From the NCBI RefSeq assembly GCF_000013865.1, contig NC_007948.1, positions 4,641,001 through 4,705,000 of the forward strand: a DNA stretch of 64,000 nucleotides. Direction: 5' to 3'. The position numbers and the translations under genes were made by a program. This DNA is from Polaromonas sp. JS666 (lineage in GTDB: Bacteria; Pseudomonadota; Gammaproteobacteria; Burkholderiales; Burkholderiaceae_C). The notes under the pieces were generated by a model that saw nothing but the letters and a program-made list of their open reading frames with translations, ran no database searches and was not told the origin of the DNA. Below, one piece after another: positions 32,446-39,829 of the stretch (the stretch's first letter is position 1; each line of letters starts with the position of its first letter).

Positions 32446-32973
32446 CGATGTTCGGACTACCCTTGGGCCCCGGAGAACCAGCGCCTTGTGAATGCCTCCA
32501 TCCACACCCACCAGGTAGGGGAGATAGTCATCTACAAAGGCTACCGGCTTCAGCCGATCCAGCACGTCGGCTTTCGGACTGCGCCCTCCCAGGGAATGCG
32601 CGGTAGCAAACACCCTCTCAATAGGGAAGTCGTGCTGGCGCAAATTCCGGAGCCGAGCATCCGCAAGATCTTCTGCTAACGCCGTCACGCAGACCAGGTC
32701 GTAACCCTGATTGCGTAAGCGATGGCAGGCTTCGACAGCAGAGGCCAGTGGCGGAATCGTGCTCCAGAAATCGACATCGAAGCAAGCCCGGAACTGCTCC
32801 AGCTTTTCTCCGCTAAGCTTTTCGACATCCCATCGATCCATTGCCCAGTAAGCCTGGATGTCTCGTTCCGCGGGATACCTGCCAGTCGCTCTCTCCCAGG
32901 CCTTGGCGTAGGCCAGGTTGTAGTCCAGCAGGACTCCGTCACCGTCAAGGGCAATAAGAGGTCGTGGATCCAC
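32434..32973 (-). CDS. HAD-superfamily hydrolase-like protein
   Basis: A 179-residue protein with a HAD-type motif I at the N-terminus (PLIALDGDGVLLDYNLAYAK; DGDGV in place of the usual DxDGT/V) and a late motif FVDDYLPYLVG consistent with motif IV. The middle (LVCVTALAEDLADARLRNL) fits motif II with Thr. It is probably a small phosphatase, substrate unknown. It is one of three minus-strand passenger genes between the LivJ junction and the transposition module. Confidence 0.75.
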   Translation of the reverse strand: MDPRPLIALDGDGVLLDYNLAYAKAWERATGRYPAERDIQAYWAMDRWDVEKLSGEKLEQFRACFDVDFWSTIPPLASAVEACHRLRNQGYDLVCVTALAEDLADARLRNLRQHDFPIERVFATAHSLGGRSPKADVLDRLKPVAFVDDYLPYLVGVDGGIHKALVLRGPRVVRTSDST

Positions 32974-32985
32974 AGCTAAAACCCC

Positions 32986-33204
32986 TTAGACCGAAAACTT
33001 CGCGGGCACTTCAATGCCAGGAAAGAGCCCATCTTTGACGTCGTGCCTTTCGATCACCATCTGGAGGTTGAGGTTGGTTTCCCTTGCGCAGGGGAAGCGA
33101 AGCGGGAGCGTGCATTTCTCCGAAAAATCACCAGCGACAACGGGCGTCTGGATGAACTCGCCCGCCCATCGCAAAGTACGGGCTCGCTCTGTCGGTGTGG
33201 TCAT
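32986..33204 (-). CDS. Small BPSL0761-like protein of unknown function
   Basis: A 72-residue protein starting MTTPTERARTLRWAGEFIQ. The N-terminal (M)TTPxERxRxLxxAxEF pattern resembles the BPSL0761 family often seen in accessory DNA of Burkholderiales, but the rest (VIERHDVKDGLFPGIEVPAK) is not recognised. AAAGGAG lies 7 bases before the ATG at 33204; a GTG one codon earlier is an alternative start. It is divergent from the transposition module. Confidence 0.6.
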   Translation of the reverse strand: MTTPTERARTLRWAGEFIQTPVVAGDFSEKCTLPLRFPCARETNLNLQMVIERHDVKDGLFPGIEVPAKFSV

Positions 33205-33310
33205 CACCGCTCTCCTTTTTGCGCATCCCGGTCTAATTTCAATGAGTAAGGCCAGATCGAGTAACGTTTTCAGATTCGCCGGTACGCCACCTTAAAACCC
33301 TCGCGATCAG

Positions 33311-33340
33311 AGTGGTGTATGAGATATCTAATAGACCACT
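33311..33340. promoter_or_regulatory. Candidate operator for the XRE regulator
   Basis: AGTGGT and ACCACT arms are placed exactly symmetrically around the central palindrome AGATATCT (33322-33329). The site lies about 70 bases before the XRE gene and between divergent genes, where a repressor controlling the transposition genes would be expected. It could also be part of a transposon end. Confidence 0.45.
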
Positions 33341-33411
33341 AAAAAGTATTCAATTTCGTGAAATATCGACCTATTGCACCATTTTAATGAAGTAATGTAT
33401 TATTTCAAGTG

Positions 33412-33831
33412 ATGACTGCGCAACTAAACGCCGCGGCGCGGCGACCACTACCTTCCCCATTCGACCTTCCGGCCCGGAGGTTTGGTGAGCTCTTGTTTAG
33501 TTTCAGAGAAGACGTCGCAGTCAGCCAGGCAGAGCTGTCTCGAGTTGCACGGCTGTCAAAGTCATACGTCTCCTCCATCGAAAATTCCCGCTTACGGCCG
33601 CCACCTATCGATACAGTCCGACGCATAGCGGCGGCTATCGGCTTGGGTGCGGAAAAAACCATTGCGTTGGAACGGGCCGCAACGCAAGAGCGCGCATGCG
33701 AGGTACGTATATCGGAGTTCTTGCCCGCGCACGTACGCGTAGTGGCTATGCGTCTTGTTGCGCAAGCTGACACGCTCACTCAAGACACAACCCAAAGACT
33801 GCTTGAACTATTGGAGGAATCTGAAATGTAA
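33412..33831 (+). CDS. XRE-family helix-turn-helix regulator of the transposition module
   Basis: A 139-residue protein with a Cro/C1-type helix-turn-helix at about residues 25-85 (FGELLFSFREDVAVSQAELS, RVARLSKSYVSSIENSRLRP, PIDTVRRIAAAIGL). A C-terminal helical tail follows (ending TQRLLELLEESEM) that may mediate dimerisation. A GTG directly before the ATG is an alternative start. The gene precedes the transposase gene on the same strand with a 275-base gap containing a hairpin. Its base composition is lower in GC than the chromosome to the right. It is a likely repressor of the transposition genes. Confidence 0.85.
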   Translation: MTAQLNAAARRPLPSPFDLPARRFGELLFSFREDVAVSQAELSRVARLSKSYVSSIENSRLRPPPIDTVRRIAAAIGLGAEKTIALERAATQERACEVRISEFLPAHVRVVAMRLVAQADTLTQDTTQRLLELLEESEM

Positions 33832-33917
33832 ACCGACCAATCAACCCCTCGCGAGGTCAATTGGCCGAGTACAAGGACAAACAATTCAGCACTAGTAATC
33901 TGAATACTAAGTTTCTC

Positions 33918-33939
33918 CGAAGCCTCAGTCAAGGCTTCG
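33918..33939 (+). terminator. Hairpin after the XRE gene
   Basis: Perfect 8-base stem CGAAGCCT, loop CAGTCA, stem AGGCTTCG, 86 bases after the XRE stop. Only TT follows, so it is a weak terminator at best. It may limit readthrough from the regulator gene into the transposase gene. Confidence 0.4.
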
Positions 33940-33990
33940 TTCACCTCAAAAGCTGAACACAACGCGCGCTGCGCGTTGAAGGAGAAGCTC

Positions 33991-34116
33991 GTGCTAAAAA
34001 AATCCATCCTCATCTCGGTGAGAGGCGACAGCGTGCATCCGAAGATTAACGGGGCCAGATCATGCGTCATGGTCGAGCACAGGCACCAATCAATACGTCC
34101 CCGCCATGTTCAATGA
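33991..34116 (+). CDS. Possible 41-residue leader ORF overlapping the transposase start
   Basis: A GTG-initiated frame (VLKKSILISVRGDSVHPKIN and on) with a strong GAAGGAG site 6 bases before it. Its TGA (34114-34116) lies just past the ATG of the transposase gene (34106), which has no ribosome site of its own. This fits a leader that loads ribosomes for the transposase by translational coupling. No homology is recognised. The run of seven A at its start is notable. Confidence 0.4.
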   Translation: MLKKSILISVRGDSVHPKINGARSCVMVEHRHQSIRPRHVQ

Positions 34117-36736
34117 TCAAGCCCTGCGGCAGTATTTTGAGGCGAGGGCTCTTGGAACAACTGCACGCAATGTCATTCTCAAGATTAGAGAGAGCGATCC
34201 CGTTCGGAATGTGAGTAACCGGGCGGGGAACATGGCCGGCACTCATGCTAGTTCCAAAATGCAGCGCACGATCCAATGGGAATCATGGTCGGGCGAGCGA
34301 GCGTTGGCGGTACTCTGGGAATTTGATCCCGATGCCTTAGAGTTTTGGGATCAAACGTACGATCTCAAAATTACTTATACGCTCCCTACAGGGCGAAGGA
34401 CAGGCCTTCGAACGGTGCCGGATTACCTGCTTCTAGCAAAAAATTTCTGCGGGTTCGTTGACTTCAAAACCTCAGCAGAGTTGCGAGAACTGGCAGTCGA
34501 TCAGCCAACGCGCTACGTGCAGATTGCCGATGGCAAGTGGGATCAACCGCCGGCACGAGAGGCAAGTCAAAGCTTAGGCCTTGACTACCAACTTCTCTCC
34601 GATCTGGACATACCGCACGTGTTGGTGCGAAACCTTGAATTCTTGCGTCCTCGCATGCTGCATGGACTAAGCACGCCGGAGACATCAATCGATGCATTGA
34701 AACAGTCACTTATCGAGCAAAAGAAGATCGTTCTTTCCGAGGCCATCAACATGGTCGGTGACCCCAATATCATTTACTGGGGGCATTTCTGGAGTCATTG
34801 GTTTCTTAGCCTCAATACCGAGCCTCTTGCACATCCAGATTCATCCTGCGTCTATCTCGATAAGTTGGCGAGAGATACGTTCGGTGCAGTCGAACGCTGC
34901 TATCAACCGCTGCTATCCACCACACTAGATGCCGACTCGATTCCTGATCGAGCTTTTATCCGCTGGGACAACAGCCTCTTTCAACTGCTGAATCGCAGCA
35001 CGACCCATGTCTATCTGCAACCCGGAAATGGTCCACTGGTAACTATTCTCAGGCGTGACTTTGCCGGATTGGTTTCCTCTAACGCAATTACCGCGAATGT
35101 TCCTGCGCGCCTACTAATCGCCTCCGGACTGGACATTCTGAAGTCCTCGACGTCGAGTTCTCAAATGCGCGCTTTGGAAAAGTTAAAAATTCTTGAGCGC
35201 CATTGGAGTGGTGAACAGGTCATTGGAGATGTTGTCGCAGAGCGAACACTGCGAGACTGGGTCGCGTGCTTTCGAGGGGCAGAAGAAGAATACGGCAACG
35301 GGTTTCTTGGCCTCATCAACAAGAACCACCTGAAAGGCAACCGCACCGCACGCACTAGCAAAGAGGAGCTTGCGCTTGTTGAGGAGGCATTCGAATGGCT
35401 CAAAGTGGAAGTAGCGCGCCCACCTGCGGCCGGATATGCAGTCTATGTCGCATCTTGCCATGAGGCAGCAATTATTCCTCGATCAGAGAATTCTTTCATG
35501 AAGCTGTGGGGGAAAAATGATAAGTATGAGGAAACCCTGACCCGGGAAGGCAAGCGAGCCGCTTACCCACATAAGGCACCTCACCACAAAAATCCACAGT
35601 CGATATTACAAGGCCCCCCCGAAGGCGACAGTCCATTCAATCAAGTGCACGTCGACCATACCCAGTTAGATTTTTTTTGCCGACGGGAAAATTCTTCTGC
35701 GCTGCTGGGAAAACCCTGGTTGAGTCTTGCCATCGATGCGTGCACCCGGTTAGTGCTTGGGTGGTGGCTGTCCATGTTGGCCCCCAGCACAGCATCCGTT
35801 CTGATGGTGCTTCGAGACATGGTGAGGCGTCATGGAAAGCTTCCGCTTTACACCATCACCGACAGCGGCAAAGATTTCTCCGCCACTCGCGTGAAGCAGT
35901 TTCTCGCCAGCCACCGCTGCGGACATGGCTTCCGACCAGCTGGGGAACCACGCTTTGGCAATCCGGTGGAACGGCTGAATCTCGACATCTCTATGCATTT
36001 TTCTCAAGTCGTGTATGGGAGCAACAAAATATTTAAAACGCCCCGGATGAGCTCGGCAACGCACGACCCCAGAAATCTTGCCTACCTTACGATGGGTTCG
36101 AGCGCGAGCAAGCTTGAGGAGCTCTTCTTCGACCTGTATCCACAGCGGCCGCACTCCGGTTTGGGCGAGTCTCCGGATAGCAAACTGCGATCCGCAGCCA
36201 TCATGCAAGGAACTTCATGGGGAGTACCAACCCGTTTTGACGACCGTCTTCTTTTTCAAACGCTTGCAACACCGCACAAGCATGGCGGTTTGGTAAGGCA
36301 GCGCGACGGCATTCGCTTAAACGGGCACAACTATTTCTCGCCATTGCTGGTTGGCGGCGGCAATGGGAGGCATATGCGAGAGCTACCTCTCTACGATCCT
36401 GAAGATCCTACCTACATCCAGGCGCGTGTAGATTCGCAATGGACAAGATGCGATTTGCTTGACTCACAGAGAAAGCGCTTGCCCTCGTCCGACCTTAAAT
36501 ACTATTTGTCGGAAAAGATTTTCCTCAATCGACACAGCACAAATAAGGACGACATCAGAGCGTACCAGGCAAGCCTGGGGAGTTTTTATAAACGCACTGA
36601 CGAAGACCGAGATCGAGACGCCATTGACAGTCTCGACGCGAGTCCTGCGGATCCTCCTGTGCAGCCTGATACTCCAGCACTCCCTTTTCCGCCCATTCAG
36701 GCAGCCCCCGTTTCCAAGAGGCCGCGTCATGAATAG
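34106..36736 (+). CDS. Fused TnsA-TnsB transposase of a Tn7-like element
   Basis: An 876-residue protein joining two Tn7 functions. The N-terminal part (about 30-180) is a TnsA-type PD-(D/E)xK endonuclease: SWSGERALAVLWEFDPDALE, then VPDYLLL with Asp106 and VDFKTS with Asp119 and Lys121. It would cut the 5' ends of the transposon. The C-terminal part is a TnsB/TniA-type DDE transposase: HVDHTQLDF (Asp517), TITDSGKDF (Asp586) and NPVERLN (Glu622), the last two 35 residues apart, all three acidic residues present. A Mu-type C-terminal beta-barrel region follows. The stop overlaps the mini-tnsC start by 8 bases (ATGAATAG). The fusion should give cut-and-paste movement. Similar TnsAB fusions are known in some Tn7-like and CRISPR-associated transposons. 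Confidence 0.92.
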   Translation: MFNDQALRQYFEARALGTTARNVILKIRESDPVRNVSNRAGNMAGTHASSKMQRTIQWESWSGERALAVLWEFDPDALEFWDQTYDLKITYTLPTGRRTGLRTVPDYLLLAKNFCGFVDFKTSAELRELAVDQPTRYVQIADGKWDQPPAREASQSLGLDYQLLSDLDIPHVLVRNLEFLRPRMLHGLSTPETSIDALKQSLIEQKKIVLSEAINMVGDPNIIYWGHFWSHWFLSLNTEPLAHPDSSCVYLDKLARDTFGAVERCYQPLLSTTLDADSIPDRAFIRWDNSLFQLLNRSTTHVYLQPGNGPLVTILRRDFAGLVSSNAITANVPARLLIASGLDILKSSTSSSQMRALEKLKILERHWSGEQVIGDVVAERTLRDWVACFRGAEEEYGNGFLGLINKNHLKGNRTARTSKEELALVEEAFEWLKVEVARPPAAGYAVYVASCHEAAIIPRSENSFMKLWGKNDKYEETLTREGKRAAYPHKAPHHKNPQSILQGPPEGDSPFNQVHVDHTQLDFFCRRENSSALLGKPWLSLAIDACTRLVLGWWLSMLAPSTASVLMVLRDMVRRHGKLPLYTITDSGKDFSATRVKQFLASHRCGHGFRPAGEPRFGNPVERLNLDISMHFSQVVYGSNKIFKTPRMSSATHDPRNLAYLTMGSSASKLEELFFDLYPQRPHSGLGESPDSKLRSAAIMQGTSWGVPTRFDDRLLFQTLATPHKHGGLVRQRDGIRLNGHNYFSPLLVGGGNGRHMRELPLYDPEDPTYIQARVDSQWTRCDLLDSQRKRLPSSDLKYYLSEKIFLNRHSTNKDDIRAYQASLGSFYKRTDEDRDRDAIDSLDASPADPPVQPDTPALPFPPIQAAPVSKRPRHE

Positions 36737-36983
36737 TTCCACGATTGCACGCTTGGTCAAGCATGGGGAAAATTCTGATCCTCGAGTCGTCCAGTTTCGG
36801 GAGTATTTCATACTACATGAGCGCTTCCAGAACATCCTCGATGAGGTCGCTGAGCGCCTCCAATTTGGAGGCCGGCAATCGATGACACCCATTATCGGCC
36901 CGACTGGCAGTGGCAAAACCGCCGTCGCACAAAAGTTTAAATATCAATTCGACAACTACGCATCGGATATTCCTCATGAATAG
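36729..36983 (+). CDS. Mini-TnsC, truncated by tandem duplication
   Basis: An 84-residue product of a 247-base tandem duplication of the start of tnsC. It keeps the N-terminal region (MNSSTIARLVKHGENSDPRV) and Walker A GPTGSGKTAVAQ but stops at IPHE before Walker B. The repeat unit carries the ATGAATAG overlap, so the transposase stop/mini start junction and the mini stop/tnsC start junction have the same coupling. By eye about a dozen base differences separate the copies. It could be a short TnsC-like regulator or a neutral by-product. Deletion back to one copy would recreate the standard tnsAB-tnsC junction. Confidence 0.7.
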   Translation: MNSSTIARLVKHGENSDPRVVQFREYFILHERFQNILDEVAERLQFGGRQSMTPIIGPTGSGKTAVAQKFKYQFDNYASDIPHE

Positions 36984-38100
36984 TTCCGCGATTGCACGCT
37001 TGGTCAAGCATGGGAAAAATTCTGATCCTCGAGTCGTCCAGTTTCGGGAGGATCTCGTACTACATGAGCGCTTCCAGGACGTCCTCGATGAGGCCGCTGA
37101 GCGCATCCAATTTGGAGGCCGGCAATCGATGACAGCCATTATCGGCCCGACTGGCAGTGGCAAAACCGCCGTCGCACAAGAGTTTAAATATCAATTCGAC
37201 AACTACGCATCGGCTATTCCAACGGACAGACGTCCATCGTTGCTATATATGGAGCTGGCCTCGTCAGAGGTAGGCGCCTTTAACTGGAAAGGAGATTTCT
37301 ATCAACCGGCACTGGAGATACTCCAAGAGCCCTGCGCGAGAAGCAAGATCGACATCGAAAAAATTCGAGCTCAGACCCTTGCAGGAAACACTCGGCAAAT
37401 TTTCTCAAAAGCCCCTGCGACAAATCGCGACTACCGAAATCTCTTATATGACGCGTTAGATCGCGCACGCACATTGGCTTTTCTTATTGATGAGGCTGAC
37501 CACTTTCGCAGACCCATGTCCAAAGATGGGGTATTTCGCCAGTACAACAACATCAAGAGCCGCAGCAATTCCTGCGACACGCACTTCGTGCTGCTGGGCA
37601 CGACCGATATTCGCGATATCTTCAGGCAAAGCGGCCAGATCAGTCGCCGGGTCTATCCCGTGTGGTTATCGCCATATAGCCGGGCAGAAATTTCGGCCTT
37701 CACCGCGGCGGCGGCAGCGCTTGTTGAAAAATTGCCTATCCCCGTCAATTTTAGTGTGGCGTCCAAAATTGAGGACCTTTTGGACGGTACTTTTGGCCTC
37801 TTCGGGATTCTCTACGAGTGGTTCGAACGTGCCCTTATCAAGTGTCTCGCTCAGAATAAGGGAAGGTTGACATGGGCAATCATGTGCGAGGAAAGACTGC
37901 ATGAAATGCAACTAGATGGCATTTTGACGGAGCTTATAAATTTTCAAATTTTCGAACGGGAGATCAAAGCATTCATTCAGCAAAAAAAGACGTTTCTCTT
38001 CCCGGTTAACTCGTCAGCGGATGCTTCAGCATCTTCAACGGCAAAACGCGGAACCAACCCTGGTGCACGCAACCCGATACGCGACGCAGTGCCCCTATGA
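36976..38100 (+). CDS. TnsC/TniB-type AAA+ ATPase
   Basis: A 374-residue AAA+ regulator of Tn7-like transposition. It is expected to polymerise on target DNA, receive the target choice from TniQ and activate the transposase. Walker A GPTGSGKT is at residues 57-64, Walker B TLAFLIDEADHF around residues 166-177, and the sensor-type stretch VLLGTTDIRDIF lies downstream. Start chosen at the ATG at 36976, which overlaps the mini-TnsC stop (8 bases). The open frame 22 codons upstream lies in the duplicated copy. It ends with a TGA overlapping the TniQ ATG (ATGA at 38097-38100). Confidence 0.92.
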   Translation: MNSSAIARLVKHGKNSDPRVVQFREDLVLHERFQDVLDEAAERIQFGGRQSMTAIIGPTGSGKTAVAQEFKYQFDNYASAIPTDRRPSLLYMELASSEVGAFNWKGDFYQPALEILQEPCARSKIDIEKIRAQTLAGNTRQIFSKAPATNRDYRNLLYDALDRARTLAFLIDEADHFRRPMSKDGVFRQYNNIKSRSNSCDTHFVLLGTTDIRDIFRQSGQISRRVYPVWLSPYSRAEISAFTAAAAALVEKLPIPVNFSVASKIEDLLDGTFGLFGILYEWFERALIKCLAQNKGRLTWAIMCEERLHEMQLDGILTELINFQIFEREIKAFIQQKKTFLFPVNSSADASASSTAKRGTNPGARNPIRDAVPL

Positions 38101-39401
38101 CGCGGGTCAGCATCATCCCGGCCTCCTCAAGTATCCCGGCGCTTAGCTCGCTCAAGCCTCGGCAGCGGGGCCCGGGATCAATTGAGGCACTTTCAAGTCA
38201 TCTGATAGCGCTTGCCGAACATCACAGTTGCTCACCATATACGCTCATTCACCAGGTTCTTATTCCTCCTTCAGAACAGTTGAGTTTGCGCTGGAGAAGA
38301 GTTCGATTCAACGAGTCCCAACTTGTCAATGGCTATCTTGATGTTGCTCAATACTTGTCAGAAGCGGTAATGAAGTGCAGCCACCGGACAGACATCACGA
38401 ACTTGACTCTTATTGGGATGCAGTCATTCTGTGATCCAGTTGGAAAACATGTTTTACGACGCGTGAGGCCTTGGTGCCCTGAGTGCTACCGAGAGGCGCG
38501 AGCCCACGACATACAGCCCTGGGATCCTCTTTACACCTATGTCACTACAACCGCGGTTTGTGTTTGGCATCAGGTGGCGCTTCGCACAGAGTGTGAAAGG
38601 TGCGGGCGTCCCCAGAGATTTGTCCCGAAGCTTCCCTTTCTCGATTTATGCGAGAGATGCGGGGCCGATCTGGCCATGCAGGGCAGCCCACCACTGAGGA
38701 CTGGCCGTACACCTAATGACGAATTATGGTTTTCGAGGGCGGCAATGCACTTGATCGAAACGCTTCAGAGCGGCGTGCAACTTTCGGCACATAACTTTGC
38801 CAAAAATATCCAACTACTCATAGACGAACATTTCGGTGGCAATCGACAACAGTTTGCCAAGAAACTTGGAGTCGCGGGATCAGGTCCGAAGAACTGGATC
38901 GACCGGGGTTCACACCCCAGTTGGGCGTCGGTTGCTGATCTGGGCTTTCGGATGGAGATCCCTCCCGCTCAACTCGCAACCGCTGATCTGCCGATGACGG
39001 ACCCAACTTATTGGCGCTATGCAAACCGATTGCTCCTCGACGCGCCTCACATCCGTCCGGCCGCCGAAACGCTTGATGCAGCTCGGGAGGCCTTGAACTC
39101 TGCGATCAAAATGGCCCGTGCCAACCCCACCTTACTGCCTGAAAGTATTGAGGCGGTCACCAAGAAAGCTGGCGTGCGTCGGGATCTTCTCAAGCGCCAT
39201 TTTCCAGACGAATTTGCAACGCTGGCAGGGCTAAGATCCAGCGCCGCAAAATCTCTAGCGCTAAGAAATGCTGCTGAACGTAGCGAAAGATTGGCGTCCG
39301 CAATGCAGGACATAGCCACCAGCGGGAAAATGCCCACCTCGCATCGCCTGAAGCTCCAATCAGGGATAAAGATATCGGATTTAATCCCAAGGCGTAATTA
39401 A
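38097..39401 (+). CDS. TniQ/TnsD-type target-selection protein
   Basis: A 434-residue TniQ-family protein. The zinc-ribbon cysteines and histidine are visible as C127xxC130, C155xxH158, C166xxC169 and C185xxC188. The C-terminal half has an XRE-like helix-turn-helix stretch (RQQFAKKLGVAGSGPKNWID) and further helices. In Tn7 the TnsD protein binds a chromosomal site and recruits TnsC; in other elements TniQ links to a guide complex. No CRISPR or cas genes were found, so direct DNA recognition is most likely. It is the last gene before a tRNA-Phe gene 295 bases away, which makes that tRNA a candidate target. Confidence 0.9.
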   Translation: MTRVSIIPASSSIPALSSLKPRQRGPGSIEALSSHLIALAEHHSCSPYTLIHQVLIPPSEQLSLRWRRVRFNESQLVNGYLDVAQYLSEAVMKCSHRTDITNLTLIGMQSFCDPVGKHVLRRVRPWCPECYREARAHDIQPWDPLYTYVTTTAVCVWHQVALRTECERCGRPQRFVPKLPFLDLCERCGADLAMQGSPPLRTGRTPNDELWFSRAAMHLIETLQSGVQLSAHNFAKNIQLLIDEHFGGNRQQFAKKLGVAGSGPKNWIDRGSHPSWASVADLGFRMEIPPAQLATADLPMTDPTYWRYANRLLLDAPHIRPAAETLDAAREALNSAIKMARANPTLLPESIEAVTKKAGVRRDLLKRHFPDEFATLAGLRSSAAKSLALRNAAERSERLASAMQDIATSGKMPTSHRLKLQSGIKISDLIPRRN

Positions 39402-39629
39402 GGGCTCCGGCTTACCGAGATGCCTGAACACTCATATGGGACCGCCGCTTGAATACACCCCCTGAACACCCTCAGTGGGATCGTCTGGCGTGCTTTGGCG
39501 GCTTCAGCGGCCGCCGTGGGACCGCTCATTCAGGCATTAGCTCCGCTCGAGCCGGCCAGTAAAACTGGCCCTGCAAACCTCAGCACGGTGTATTGACCAA
39601 GCATAAGTTTGCACAATCTCTCCCCAAAG
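39402..39629. repeat. Candidate transposon end with related repeats
   Basis: Non-coding DNA after tniQ. Two related direct repeats are seen, TGAACACTCATATGGGACCG at 39425-39444 and TGAACACCCTCAGTGGGATC at 39463-39482. The partial motif TGGGACCG recurs at 39517-39524. ATGCCTGAA at 39420-39428 is inverted as TTCAGGCAT at 39529-39537. A hairpin GGCCAGT-AAA-ACTGGCC is at 39554-39570. GCATAAGTTTGCACAA (39601) and GCATAAAGCCGCACAA (39629) form a further related pair. Multiple short repeats are what TnsB-binding ends look like. The exact terminus is not identified. Confidence 0.45.
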
Positions 39630-39658
39630 CATAAAGCCGCACAAGTGGCGGCTTTATG
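39630..39658 (-). terminator. Terminator of tRNA-Phe
   Basis: Perfect 11-base stem CATAAAGCCGC / GCGGCTTTATG with a 7-base loop, 38 bases after the 3' end of the tRNA on its strand. The GCCGC-GCGGC stem ending in TTT is a common terminator form. Confidence 0.7.
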
Positions 39659-39696
39659 GGTTCCCTGACACCATCGCGTGGATGGGTTTTCAAATT

Positions 39697-39772
39697 TGGT
39701 GGCCTGGGGCGGAATCGAACCACCGACACAAGGATTTTCAATCCTCTGCTCTACCGACTGAGCTACCGGGCC
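39697..39772 (-). tRNA. tRNA-Phe (GAA)
   Basis: A 76-base tRNA on the minus strand: acceptor GGCCCGG, anticodon loop TTGAAAA with anticodon GAA, T arm GGTTCGATTCC, and encoded CCA. It sits exactly between the Tn7-like module and the core ntrX gene, so it is the likely border of the accessory region. No second copy of its 3' end is visible in the window. Confidence 0.97.
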
Positions 39773-39829
39773 TGAGCCTAAGATTATATATCAGCCGCGG
39801 GCACCCCTAAAAAGCCGCTGGCCTGCTAC

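Noticed and set aside
33780..34070. Minus-strand open frame of 96 codons in the spacer before the transposase gene
   Set aside because: It overlaps the XRE 3' end, has no ribosome site and its composition is not protein-like; the plus-strand leader is better supported.
36910..36975. Upstream extension of full-length TnsC into the duplicated copy
   Set aside because: The added 22 residues are an out-of-frame reading of the repeat unit; the ATG at 36976 matches the family start and the coupling pattern.
33409..39696. CRISPR-associated transposon
   Set aside because: TnsAB fusions and TniQ occur in such elements, but no repeat-spacer array, cas gene or atypical spacer was seen between the XRE gene and tRNA-Phe.
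39697..39772. Integrase-type attachment site at the tRNA-Phe 3' end
   Set aside because: No second copy of the tRNA 3' end was found to the left in the window and no intact integrase gene is adjacent; the neighbour is a Tn7-type module.
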